Shown: positions 1-10,190 of the stretch, piece by piece | Layout: each line of letters begins with the position of its first letter | How positions within the stretch are numbered: the stretch's first letter is position 1 | Assembly (NCBI GenBank): GCA_024803745.1 | Contig: JANJXV010000196.1 | Span: forward strand, 1,314,501-1,378,500 | Length of the DNA stretch: 64,000 nucleotides | DNA from: Megascapheus bottae | Taxonomy: Eukaryota > Chordata > Mammalia > Rodentia > Geomyidae | Direction of reading: 5' to 3' | The notes under the pieces: generated by a model | The model's database searches: none | Told to the model about the DNA's origin: nothing | What the model saw: the letters and a program-made list of their open reading frames with translations, nothing else | Program-made: the position numbers and the translations under genes

Positions 1-414
1 TGGGAAACTGGACGAAAGACCTCAAGGCCTTCTCGGCAGCATGGAGCTTTGCCTTCTTCTTGGTGGGGCCAGACCCCTGGAAGACCTGCCCGTTCACCTC
101 CACGGACATGACGAAGAGCGGGGCGTGCACCGGCCCCGTCTGGGACAGCAGCAGGTACTGCAGGCCTGGCTTGATCTCATTCAGCTGCATCAGGGCGTTC
201 TTGGGCAGCACGGGCCCGGGAGTTTTCCTCCGCTTCTTCAGGCGGTACTTGGAGTGGCCATTGCTGCCCTCCTCCAGGGGCCGCTTCCTGCTGGCGCCGC
301 CGCCGCCACCCCCGTTGGAGAGCGGTGTGCCCTCGCCAGGCCCCGGCGCACCGCTGTCCCTGGAGGGCACGTTGTCCAGATTGCGGTTTTCCTTAACATC
401 AGTGCTGCTGGAAC
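1..414 (-). CDS. ADARB1: ADARB1 (ADAR2) coding exon, NLS-like region and dsRBD1, 3' part beyond window
   Basis: Adenosine deaminase acting on RNA 2 converts A to I in double-stranded RNA in the nucleus. The minus strand reads from 414 down to 1 without a stop and encodes residues 11-147, counting the Met at 3773 as 1; residue 10 (Ser) is split by the intron. Visible parts: an acidic/Ser segment with TDVKENRNLDN; a Gly run (44-49); the basic NLS-like stretch KRPLEEGSNGHSKYRLKKRR (53-72); then dsRBD1 from about 78, with LNEIKPGLQY, GPVHAPLFV, the GSGPTKKKAK loop-helix motif (123-132) and AAEKALRSFVQFP. The 3' acceptor is CACCGCAG just before 414. Compared with the mammalian protein as I remember it, residue 97 is Leu rather than Thr and 122 is Gln rather than Glu (FQGSG for FEGSG). 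The exon continues past base 1, so dsRBD2 and the deaminase domain are outside. Identity is near certain. Confidence 0.97.
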
Positions 415-463
415 CTGCGGTGCCCAGAAAGAGTAACTTACAACGGCTTCGTTGCAGGATCTT
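415..463 (-). promoter_or_regulatory. ADARB1: ADAR2 self-editing proximal 3' splice site and 47-nt alternative exon extension
   Basis: On the transcript strand the bases at 463-462 are AA, followed by exactly 47 nt (461 to 415) before the constitutive acceptor. ADAR2 is known to edit the second A of such an AA in its own pre-mRNA to inosine. Splicing reads AI as AG, so a 47-nt extension is included. The positions I remember as edited in rat (-2, -1, +10, +23, +24, +28) are all adenosines here. Reading through the extension from the ATG at 3773 gives 83 codons and then TGA (complement of 240-238), a truncated product without dsRBDs or catalytic domain. This is the known negative-feedback switch. 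Conservation of the spacing and the adenosines is seen directly; activity in this species is inferred. Confidence 0.9.
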
Positions 464-1039
464 GTAAATGCAAAATTTATAGATTCCTTTATCTCTTTGT
501 AACTGGGAGAGTGAGGTGTACGTACATATTGCCTTACTTATGCAAACCTGAGGAACTGCACTGGGTCAAAAGACTCCTGGTCTCAGCTGACATGAGTGAT
601 TTGAGGGCTAAGGCTACTCTCTCTGCTAGTTAGCACACCCGCAGCTTCTGCGTTAAATACGCTTTCTCTCTGCCCTTCGGTCAAGGTCGAGTGAGTGTTC
701 CCACCTGACGGCGGCATCGCTCAAGAGAGGAAGCACAATCTAAAACACCTGTCCCCAGGTTTCTTTCTAAGGGTTGAAGTATCAAATCAATGTATGTGAT
801 TATCTGATTTAGTTTATGAATTGATCATAGAAACTGTAATTATGTAGAGCACTATGATTTAAAAATTTTTTTTGATCAAGGTGGCTTTACTTTTAGGGTT
901 GATTTAATTTTCCATTGTATTTGGGGATTATTTTACCTCAGAATCTTTCATGAATTTTATTATAGAAAAAATGCAACAGAAAGATACAGAATTGCAGGCT
1001 ACCATTTCCTGACTTCATTTTTGGCAGTCATAGGTTTTT

Positions 1040-1420
1040 AGTCGGGTGTTCCACTGCTGGACTCTACCACCACGCCTGCCTTAGCTGGAGATTCTGAAGT
1101 AATTTTTGTTTGTGGTGGTTGTAGGGTCTGAACTTGGGCCTCATGCTTGGACAACAAGTGGAGGCTGTGTTCTTAGCCTTTCTTTTATTTCTTTAGTTAT
1201 TTTTCAGACAAGATCTCCTGTTTTTGCTCAGGGCCACCCTCAGACTGCAGCCTGCTTCAGGAGCAAGCACCCTGACACATCCAGCTTATTAACTGAGGAA
1301 GGTTTTACTAACCTTTTGGCCCATGTGGCTCTGGACCACAGATCTCCCGATCTCGGCTTCCCGAGCTGGGGTTACAGGTCTGGGCTACCCTGCCAAGCCT
1401 ACAACGATTATTTTTTTAAA
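1040..1420. repeat. Old degraded SINE-like sequence
   Basis: Fragments resemble mammalian SINE landmarks: GGGTCTGAACTTGGGCCTCATGC near 1128-1150 (a reverse ID-like B-box region), AGACAAGATCTCCTG, CCATGTGGCTCTGGACC and CCGAGCTGGGGTTACAGG (reverse 7SL-like ending). They are too diverged to classify. Confidence 0.35.
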
Positions 1421-1524
1421 ATCTTACCGTTTAAAGATGCTTTATATTTAAAATAAGTATACAAGGTATTTAAAATTCTTTATATTTAAAATTACATGGC
1501 AAATAGACATTATTTTGATTCTTA

Positions 1525-1645
1525 AAAGGGGGAAAAGATGGATGTGGTGTCCACACCAGTCCCGTCCCTGAGAGGCTGAGGCAAGAGTTCCAAGCCAATC
1601 TGAGCCTTGGGAGACTGTCCCCAAAAATCAAACAAAAGATATTTT
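1525..1645 (+). repeat. Degraded 7SL/B1-like SINE monomer
   Basis: Contains CTGAGAGGCTGAGGCAAGAG, a CCAAGCCAATCTGAGC-like stretch and GAGACTGTCCCC followed by an A-rich tail. These are the usual order of landmarks in 7SL-derived monomers. It is diverged and has no clear target duplication. Confidence 0.45.
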
Positions 1646-1727
1646 TAAAAAAGAGGATATAAATTAAGCATTTATTCTTTCCTTTAGATTGATTTAACTT
1701 TCTAAAAAAATAACTGCTTTTTCATCA

Positions 1728-1790
1728 TTTAGGCTTACAAGCCTATTGCATAAGGCTTAGGACCTTACAAAGCCGTAAATGACTTAGAGG
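1728..1790 (-). promoter_or_regulatory. Candidate editing-complementary sequence (ECS) for the ADAR2 self-editing site
   Basis: The edited region needs an inverted partner in the same intron. The plus strand here contains TTACAAG (1735-1741) and AAAGCCGT (1769-1776). In the same order they match TTACAAG (spanning the AA editing site) and GAAGCCGT (one G-U wobble) of the minus-strand transcript around 468-443. That would pair the edited AA with UU at a loop distance of about 1.3 kb. The intervening bases differ in length (28 versus about 11), so the duplex would be imperfect. Low to moderate confidence: two short blocks only. Confidence 0.4.
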
Positions 1791-3745
1791 CCGATTACTT
1801 GCTTCCAAACATTCAAAAACCATTACACGAAATATCCTGAAACATTAAGCCAGCGGGCTGCTGCAGTGTCCTGGGGTCTACTTCTAGTGTGGGGTGTGCA
1901 AGCACACTGAAAACACGGCAAGTGTCGTTTGTCAGTGCAACCCACGAGAAAGGTCCATGTAGCCAAGGCCCTGGTCCCTGGTGGCTACCTGTGGTCTGCA
2001 CGTGACCAAGGCCATGATCATCCAGAGACAGCAACCATGACACTGGATGGACAAAGCCCAGGGGGAATGTCTCCCTAACACACACACCACTTCTCCCAGC
2101 TGACAAAGTGGATGGAATGGACCCTAAATTTTCATTTATAACATCCTCCAGCAAAAGGCCGGTAGGTTACTCCTTTCGGTACTCCAGGAACAAAGGGTTA
2201 AAGAGATAGGGCAGAGACGGAATGGAGAGATTAGTAAACGGACTGAGAACATTACACACCAGATATTGCTCACAGAATTACCAGCATAAAAAATTACATT
2301 GTTATAAACATATTCTGACATGCATTTAACCAAACATTTATAATCTCCAAATGCTTTCCTTTCAAACATAATAACCATTAGGACTGAACTATCAACAGTT
2401 TGAGATGATAAGAAAAACATGCTTTCTATAATATTTCACACCCATTCTCAACTCATCATTTCAAAAGTATCGTGCTACTGTTCATATGCTGTTTATTAAA
2501 AATGCCGTTAAGTAAAAGGAAAGACTCAAATGAGGAGCACAGACCCCTCTCACAGCTCTTCTGAAATATATTCTTTCTCTCTCACACTAGAAATATGAAG
2601 TGAATCATAAAACTTTTCGCTGATTTCAAAATGATCGAAAACCTGGCATTTATTAGTTCTATGCCAGGCTCAGCAGTCTGTCCTGGCAGGTTAGCTTCCT
2701 TCCTAACGGCTACACTGCCAAGGCTCAGTGACAACAGCTGCAGCCATGGAGGACAGAGGACCGCCCCGGCGGAGCCTCGGGGACCCTGCATACCCCCCTC
2801 GGAGGGGTCACTGAACCGGCACACTGCAGGTCTTTGTGTAGCGGAGCCCATCCCCACAGCCCCAGCCTCCACAGCACACCCAGGGCAGTGTGTGGTGCAG
2901 ACACGCCTCTCAGGGCCCCACTGGCCTCTGGGCATCAGATAAAGCAGGGCTGCTGCTGGGCCGTGTGAGAAGTCATGGTTCTCACGACCAGAAGAGACGA
3001 GGGTGGGTGTGCTCTTCCCTGAGACACACGGCTATGTGAGCCAGCAGCGCCATGTCTTCTGTGCCACGTCCCTGCCATGTGAGCCACCGTCTGCGGTACC
3101 TGTGACCTCACTTACACACGGACTGTGAGTTAGCAGATGACAAGTGAGCTCAGTGGGCTCTTCACAACAGCCAGGGAGAAAGTCCGTGCTCAGGGCCTTC
3201 CATCATGGCAGCCCCAGCGAGGAGGGGATGCAGGAGGAGAGAGGGCCTAGAGCCCATTTTGGTCCATGCCAGCCGGAAGCATCATTCTGGTCTTCTAAGC
3301 TGAAGACCGCATGAGCCCCCCTTCCCTCCAAACGCAGGATTCACCACTGTCTTTGCAGGGAGCCTCGCATGAACCATTATCCCAAATCCCAAGTATCTGG
3401 TCAGTCTCCAAGGCTTTCTTCCGTCCGCATGAGAGGCTCAGAGCTTTATTCTAGCACCATGCTGTGTCAGGGCTTCGCTTGCAGCTTTGTGAGGCACCTA
3501 GAGGTGTATTTCTGAAATAAAAATGGTGGCCCCATGATGATAACGAGGAATGAAAAATCTAGAGAGGTGGCTGCAGGGAAAATATCCACAGTAAACATTC
3601 ATGCCTCCCACAGAAAACACATATGCACTGCCAACAGCCCATTTTGCAGGAAACATCAAATTGGCCTCATTAGTCTAACTTACAAAACCCTAACAATTTA
3701 AGGGAAATGAGCTATGTGATGCTACATGATAGGCCTAGATCTTAC

Positions 3746-3820
3746 TCATGTTCTCTTCATCGTCTACATCCATGGCAAAGCACTTCTGAGGACTTCTTGA
3801 CTGGCGGAGGCTGCTTCTGT
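3746..3820 (-). CDS. ADARB1: ADARB1 exon with the standard start codon (also in-frame coding in the R-domain isoform)
   Basis: On the minus strand a TTCTCTTGCTGTCTTTCAG acceptor precedes base 3820, and the exon ends at 3746 with ATG-A followed by donor GTAAG. The start ATG is 3773-3771 in a strong context (GCC ATG G). It encodes MDVDDEENM and the first base of Ser10, closely matching the MDIEDEENM(S) start of ADAR2. The 47 nt upstream of the ATG are 5' UTR in the standard mRNA. They are also open in phase with the exon at 30109-30208: the split codon G|AC (Asp) is followed by 15 codons (RSSLRQSRSPQKCFA) leading into this Met. Agreement of start, phase and both splice sites makes the call firm. 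Confidence 0.95.
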
Positions 3821-4568
3821 CTGAAAGACAGCAAGAGAACACTTACCGTGACCACCATGGGGGAGGGGAGGGCATCCATTCTGTGCAACAATCTCAGCAT
3901 CACTGCAGAGGAAAGGCCAAGATAATCAAACAGGACCATCAGTCTGCCCATGGGACGGGACCCTCTCTTCCCAGCAAGGACTCTCGACTCAACTCCTGCA
4001 CGGAGGTGGTTAACGTGCAAGGAATCACAACCACAGAGGTCCAAGGCCAATGCCAAAGACCCCATGCTCAACTCCAGGGAGCAGGAGGGCCTCAGAGGGC
4101 TTTGAACCAGGGGCTGGGGGTGACCCTCCCCTGCGAGCTGACCCAAAGCTCACCAACCGCATCCTGACAGCCCAATGGAGAACACAACAGGACTCAAACC
4201 TGTATGCCATCTGGTCTTGGACCTGAGTAGACTTGAAAACAGACTCACAAGAAGAACAAGTCTCCTCAGCATCTCACCTGATACCCCGCCTCCTGAGAGC
4301 ATCGTACACGAGTAGTTGTCAAATCCAACCCAATGCCTAGGCCAGGCACAACTCACCTTCTGGATGTCCAGGAAACAGCCAAAAAACAACTACTCTGTCT
4401 ATGAATAAATTCAAGGGTTTTCTCTTCTTGAATAGCCCTGTTCATAAATATTTCCTCTCCCAAGTGGAGACTTTGCAATACTATACTAACAGAGTCTATA
4501 ATAAAGAAAAAGAAGACACAATTTTTAAAGCCAATATTGCTTTGTGAACAAAATATTGTATTATAAAT

Positions 4569-4615
4569 ACGAGAGAGAAAGAGAGAGAGCGAGAGAGAGA
4601 AGAGAGAGAGAGAGA

Positions 4616-4649
<34 letters not shown>

Positions 4650-4654
4650 AGAGA
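4569..4654. repeat. (GA)n microsatellite
   Basis: Almost pure GA dinucleotide run with occasional AGAAG and AGCGAG interruptions. Its translation as Arg-Glu repeats is not a gene. Confidence 0.95.
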
Positions 4655-6239
4655 GACTTAGGTAGACTCCTTATTCAAGAAAGTTTTCCTAAATGTTGTA
4701 AAAGCATTATTATTTTATTATTATTTTACACCCTTAATTACTTCAGGAGTTTTTGGAGTCTGTTTTGTAAGAAGCAGTGCTGGGGCCACAAGAGCCGAAA
4801 GTAAGTCAGACATATGATGCGCCGAAACATTCCAATGTGATGGTTACCGGAACACAGATTATGCCGTGTAACTGTTGTTCATCAGTTTAGATGTGGAGAT
4901 GGTGGTTACCTTTTAATGCTATGTACAGTGGTGGTTACAGGAGGAATGGTAACTTCTGTACTGCAGCGGGGCTGGGAAGGGGGGGGGGAGTTGACGGCTG
5001 GGCTGGAGGTGAGCTGCGGGCTGCACGGTGGACTTCAGTCGACTATGCACTAGCCTGTCACAGTACTGCCAGCTCTGGGAGGGTGTCGCAGGGAGGGACT
5101 GGAGGGCAGGGGTCTCGGCCATGCTGGGAGCTCCCAGTCTCTCAGCTATAGGGATCAGCTCAAAACATGGAGTGTGACCAGTTGTTCAACCAAGCCTTGA
5201 CCAGAGGTCACAAACTCAGGAGTCAGACAATACAGGGAGGCAAAGGACGCACAGGAAAGGTGACAAGCACCACAGAGAAACTGAGGCTGTAAAGAAACCT
5301 GCTCAATGGTTTCTATTCTGCTTTTCCAGAACTAGCTCACAACAGGTGGGAGAGCCCTATGGCTCTCCTACAGCCTTGGCTCAGGTTAATGCAACACAAG
5401 AGGACTGGAAGGGGGTGTGGGAGCCTGCCAGGCGCCAGCAAGGGTGTGGGGAAGGGAGCCCTGGAGGGCTCCGGACGCTTCCTTACTCTATGTCATCCCA
5501 ACGTGGAGTTGAAGAAGCTGGAAGTCTCCGCCACAACGGGCAAAGACAGCAGTGACAACCACAACAACCAACAAGCCAGGAAAAGCAACTCTTCAGCAAG
5601 AGAGCTGGACAAGGATCCTGGACTTCACAAAGCCTCACAGACAGCCTGCACCCCCTACCTGCACCCCTACCCGCACTTGGACTATCTCCACAGATGACTC
5701 ACAATCCCATGTTTCACTGGAGATGGGAGTCTCACCACTCCTTCCCACCAGGTCATTTTATCTCTGTCCCACTGTCCCAGTGCCCAATTCCAGAGAGAGG
5801 GGCCATACTGCCAACTGCCACTCCACACTGCCCTGCAGGCAATGGAGGGGTGGCACCTTCCTAGGAAGGCGGAAGAAGTGGCAGCCCCAGGGGAAGCCAG
5901 ATGATCCTACCCACACAGCCCCTTCCCCTGGCAGAGCGGGGTCCGGGGTCACGTGACCGAGCCCAGGCGTGACTCCACGTTTATGACAGAGCAGAAACTG
6001 CGCATCACACGAGGAAGACCTCAACCAGGAAGAAAGACGTCCCAGGAGTCATGCTGACAGAGTGCTAGCGAGAAGAGTGGACAGGAGAGAAACCTAGTGG
6101 TCTCAGCCCTCTCAGAAAGTCACAGCCAGAAAGAGAGACAGCAAGTTTGGGCAATGGACAGAAAAGTACAACACAGAACAGAGTAGTGCCCAGTACACAT
6201 CTGCGTGCAAGTGCGTGGCAACTATGCAAAGGTGCAAGA
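4655..6239. other. Single-copy intron upstream of the array
   Basis: No recognisable repeat family or exon. It contains a short G run near 4977-4990 and moderately GC-rich sequence. Short overlapping ORFs here show no domain I recognise. The last bases (about 6205-6239) are unique and lead directly into the first repeat unit. Confidence 0.6.
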
Positions 6240-7344
6240 ACAACCGGAGACATCACAGCCCTTCACAGAGGTGGAGGACAACCGGAGGGGACACAGCCCT
6301 TCACAGAGGTGGAGGACAACCGGAGGGGACACAGCCCTTCACAGAGGTGGAGGACAACCGGAGGCATCACAGCCCTTCACAGAGGTGGAGGACAACCGGA
6401 GGGGACACAGCCCTTCACAGAGGTGGAGGACAACCGGAGGCATCACAGCCCTTCACAGAGGTGGAGGACAACCGGAGGGGACACAGCCCTTCACTGAGGT
6501 GGAGGACAACCGGAGGCATCACAGCCCTTCACAGAGGTGGAGGACAACCGGAGGCATCACAGCCCTTCACAGAGGTGGAGGACAACCGGAGGCATCACAG
6601 CCCTTCACAGAGGTGGAGGACAACCGGAGGCATCACAGCCCTTCACAGAGGTGGAGGACAACCGGAGGCATCACAGCCCTTCACAGAGGTGGAGGACAAC
6701 CGGAGACATCACAGCCCTTCACAGAGGTGGAGGACAACCGGAGGCATCACAGCCCTTCACAGAGGTGGAGGACAACCGGAGGGGACACAGCCCTTCACAG
6801 AGGTGGAGGACAACCGGAGGCATCACAGCCCTTCACAGAGGTGGAGGACAACCGGAGGGGACACAGCCCTTCACAGAGGTGGAGGACACCCGGAGGGGAC
6901 ACAGCCCTTCACAGAGGTGGAGGACAACCGGAGACATCACAGCCCTTCCCAGAAGTGGAGGACAACCGGAGGGGACACAGCCCTTCACAGAGGTGGAGGA
7001 CAACCGGAGGGGGCACAGCCCTTCACAGAGGTGGAGGACAACCGGAGGGGGCACAGCCCTTCACAGAGGTGGAGGACAACCGGAGGGGACACAGCCCTTC
7101 ACAGAGGTGGAGGACAACCGGAGGGGACACAGCCCTTTACAGAGGTGGAGGACAACCGGAGGGGACACAGCCCTTCACAGAGGTGGAGGACAACCGGAGG
7201 GGGCACAGCCCTTCACAGAGGTGGAGGACAACCGGAGGGGGCACAGCCCTTCACAGAGGTGGAGGACAACCGGAGGGGGCACAGCCCTTCACAGAGGTGG
7301 AGGACAACCGGAGGGGACACAGCCCTTCACAGAGGTGGAGGACA

Positions 7345-10190
7345 ACCAGAGGGGGCACAGCCCTTCACAGAGGTGGAGGACAACCGGAGGGGACACAGCC
7401 CTTCACAGAGGTGGAGGACAACCGGAGGGGACACAGCCCTTCACAGAGGTGGAGGACAACCGGAGGGGACACAGCCCTTCACAGAGGTGGAGGACAACCG
7501 GAGACATCACACCCCTTCACAGAGGTGGAGGACAACCGGAGGGGACACAGCCCTTCACAGAGGTGGAGGACAACCGGAGGGGACACAGCCCTTCACAGAG
7601 GTGGAGGACAACCGGAGGGGACACAGCCCTTCACAGAGGTGGAGGACAACCGGAGGGGACACAGCCCTTCACAGAGGTGGAGGACAACCGGAGGGGACAC
7701 AGCCCTTCACAGAGGTGGAGGACAACCGGAGGGGACACAGCCCTTCACAGAGGTGGAGGACAACCGGAGGGGACACAGCCCTTCACAGAGGTGGAGGACA
7801 ACCGGAGGCATCACAGCCCTTCACAGAGGTGGAGGACAACCGGAGGGGACACAGCCCTTCACAGAGGCGGAGGACAACCGGAGGGGACACAGCCCTTCAC
7901 AGAGGTGGAGGACAACCGGAGGCATCACAGCCCTTCACAGAGGTGGAGGACAACCGGAGGGGGCACAGCCCTTCACAGAGGTGGAGGACAACCGGAGGGG
8001 ACACAGCCCTTCACAGAGGTGGAGGACAACCGGAGTGGACACAGCCCTTCACAGAGGTGGAGGACAACCGGAGGGGACACAGCCCTTCACAGAGGTGGAG
8101 GACAACCGGAGGGGGCACAGCCCTTCACAGAGGTGGAGGACAACCGGAGGGGGCACAGCCCTTCACAGAGGTGGAGGACAACCGGAGGGGGCACAGCCCT
8201 TCACAGAGGTGGAGGACAACCGGAGGGGACACAGCCCTTCACAGAGGTGGAGGACAACCAGAGGGGGCACAGCCCTTCACAGAGGTGGAGGACAACCGGA
8301 GGGGACACAGCCCTTCACAGAGGTGGAGGACAACCGGAGGGGACACAGCCCTTCACAGAGGTGGAGGACAACCGGAGGGGACACAGCCCTTCACAGAGGT
8401 GGAGGACAACCGGAGACATCACAGCCCTTCACAGAGGTGGAGGACAACCGGAGGGGACACAGCCCTTCACAGAGGTGGAGGACAACCGGAGGGGACACAG
8501 CCCTTCACAGAGGTGGAGGACAACCGGAGGGGACACAGCCCTTCACAGAGGTGGAGGACAACCGGAGGGGACACAGCCCTTCACAGAGGTGGAGGACAAC
8601 CGGAGGGGACACAGCCCTTCACAGAGGTGGAGGACAACCGGAGGGGACACAGCCCTTCACAGAGGTGGAGGACAACCGGAGGGGACACAGCCCTTCACAG
8701 AGGTGGAGGACAACCGGAGGCATCACAGCCCTTCACAGAGGTGGAGGACAACCGGAGGGGACACAGCCCTTCACAGAGGCGGAGGACAACCGGAGGGGAC
8801 ACAGCCCTTCACAGAGGTGGAGGACAACCGGAGGCATCACAGCCCTTCACAGAGGTGGAGGACAACCGGAGGGGACACAGCCCTTCACAGAGGTGGAGGA
8901 CAACCGGAGGGGACACAGCCCTTCACAGAGGTAGAGGACAACCGGAGGGGACACAGCCCTTCACAGAGGTGGAGGACAACCGGAGACATCACAGCCCTTC
9001 ACAGAGGTGGAGGACAACCGGAGACATCACAGCCCTTCACAGAGGTGGAGGACAACCGGAGGGGACACAGCCCTTCACAGAGGTGGAGGACAACCGGAGG
9101 GGACACAGCCCTTCACAGAGGTGGAGGACAACCGGAGGGGACACAGCCCTTCACAGAGGTGGAGGACAACCGGAGGCATCACAGCCCTTCACAGAGGTGG
9201 AGGACAACCGGAGGCATCACAGCCCTTCACAGAGGTGGAGGACAACCGGAGGGGACACAGCCCTTCACAGAGGTGGAGGACAACCGGAGGGGGCACAGCC
9301 CTTCACAGAGGTGGAGGACAACCGGAGGGGACACAGCCCTTCACAGAGGTGGAGGACAACCGGAGGCATCACAGCCCTTCACAGAGGTGGAGGACAACCG
9401 GAGGGGACAGAGCCCTTCACAGAGGTGGAGGACAACCGGAGGGGACACAGCCCTTCACAGAGGTGGAGGACAACCGGAGGGGACACAGCCCTTCACAGAG
9501 GTGGAGGACAACCAGAGGGGGCACAGCCCTTCACAGAGGTGGAGGACAACCGGAGGGGACACAGCCCTTCACAGAGGTGGAGGACAACCGGAGGGGACAC
9601 AGCCCTTCACAGAGGTGGAGGACAACCGGAGGGGACACAGCCCTTCACAGAGGTGGAGGACAACCGGAGACATCACAGCCCTTCACAGAGGTGGAGGACA
9701 ACCGGAGGGGACACAGCCCTTCACAGAGGTGGAGGACAACCGGAGGGGACACAGCCCTTCACAGAGGTAAAGGACAACCGGAGGGGACACAGCCCTTCAC
9801 AGAGGTGGAGGACAACCGGAGGGGACACAGCCCTTCACAGAGGTGGAGGACAACCGGAGGGGACACAGCCCTTCACAGAGGTGGAGGACAACCGGAGGGG
9901 ACACAGCCCTTCACAGAGGTGGAGGACAACCGGAGGGGACACAGCCCTTCACAGAGGTGGAGGACAACCGGAGGCATCACAGCCCTTCACAGAGGTGGAG
10001 GACAACCGGAGGGGACACAGCCCTTCACAGAGGCGGAGGACAACCGGAGGGGACACAGCCCTTCACAGAGGTGGAGGACAACCGGAGGCATCACAGCCCT
10101 TCACAGAGGTGGAGGACAACCGGAGGGGACACAGCCCTTCACAGAGGTGGAGGACAACCGGAGGGGACACAGCCCTTCACAGAGGTAGAG
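7345..10190. repeat. Higher-order duplications inside the 38-bp array (912-bp and 1,254-bp offsets)
   Basis: Rare marker variants recur at fixed distances. GACAACCAGA occurs at 7341, 8253 and 9507; AGAGGCGG at 7863, 8775 and 10029. The first two copies are 912 bp apart (24 units) and the second and third 1,254 bp apart (33 units). AGAGGTAGAG occurs at 8927 and 10181, again 1,254 bp. This shows that multi-unit blocks were duplicated within the array. Confidence 0.85.

Larger units (their letters stand above)
415..3745 (-). other. ADARB1: ADARB1 intron between start-codon exon and dsRBD1 exon
   Basis: 3,331-nt intron with donor GTAAG (complement of 3745-3741) and acceptor CAG (complement of 417-415). 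It is phase 1, splitting Ser10. It holds the self-editing site, a candidate editing-complementary sequence near 1.73-1.79 kb, AT-rich stretches (about 780-1000 and 1410-1500) and old SINE remnants. In 1800-3700 I see only single-copy sequence without a convincing gene. The ORFs of about 90-120 codons there are short, overlap on both strands and look like chance. Confidence 0.9.
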
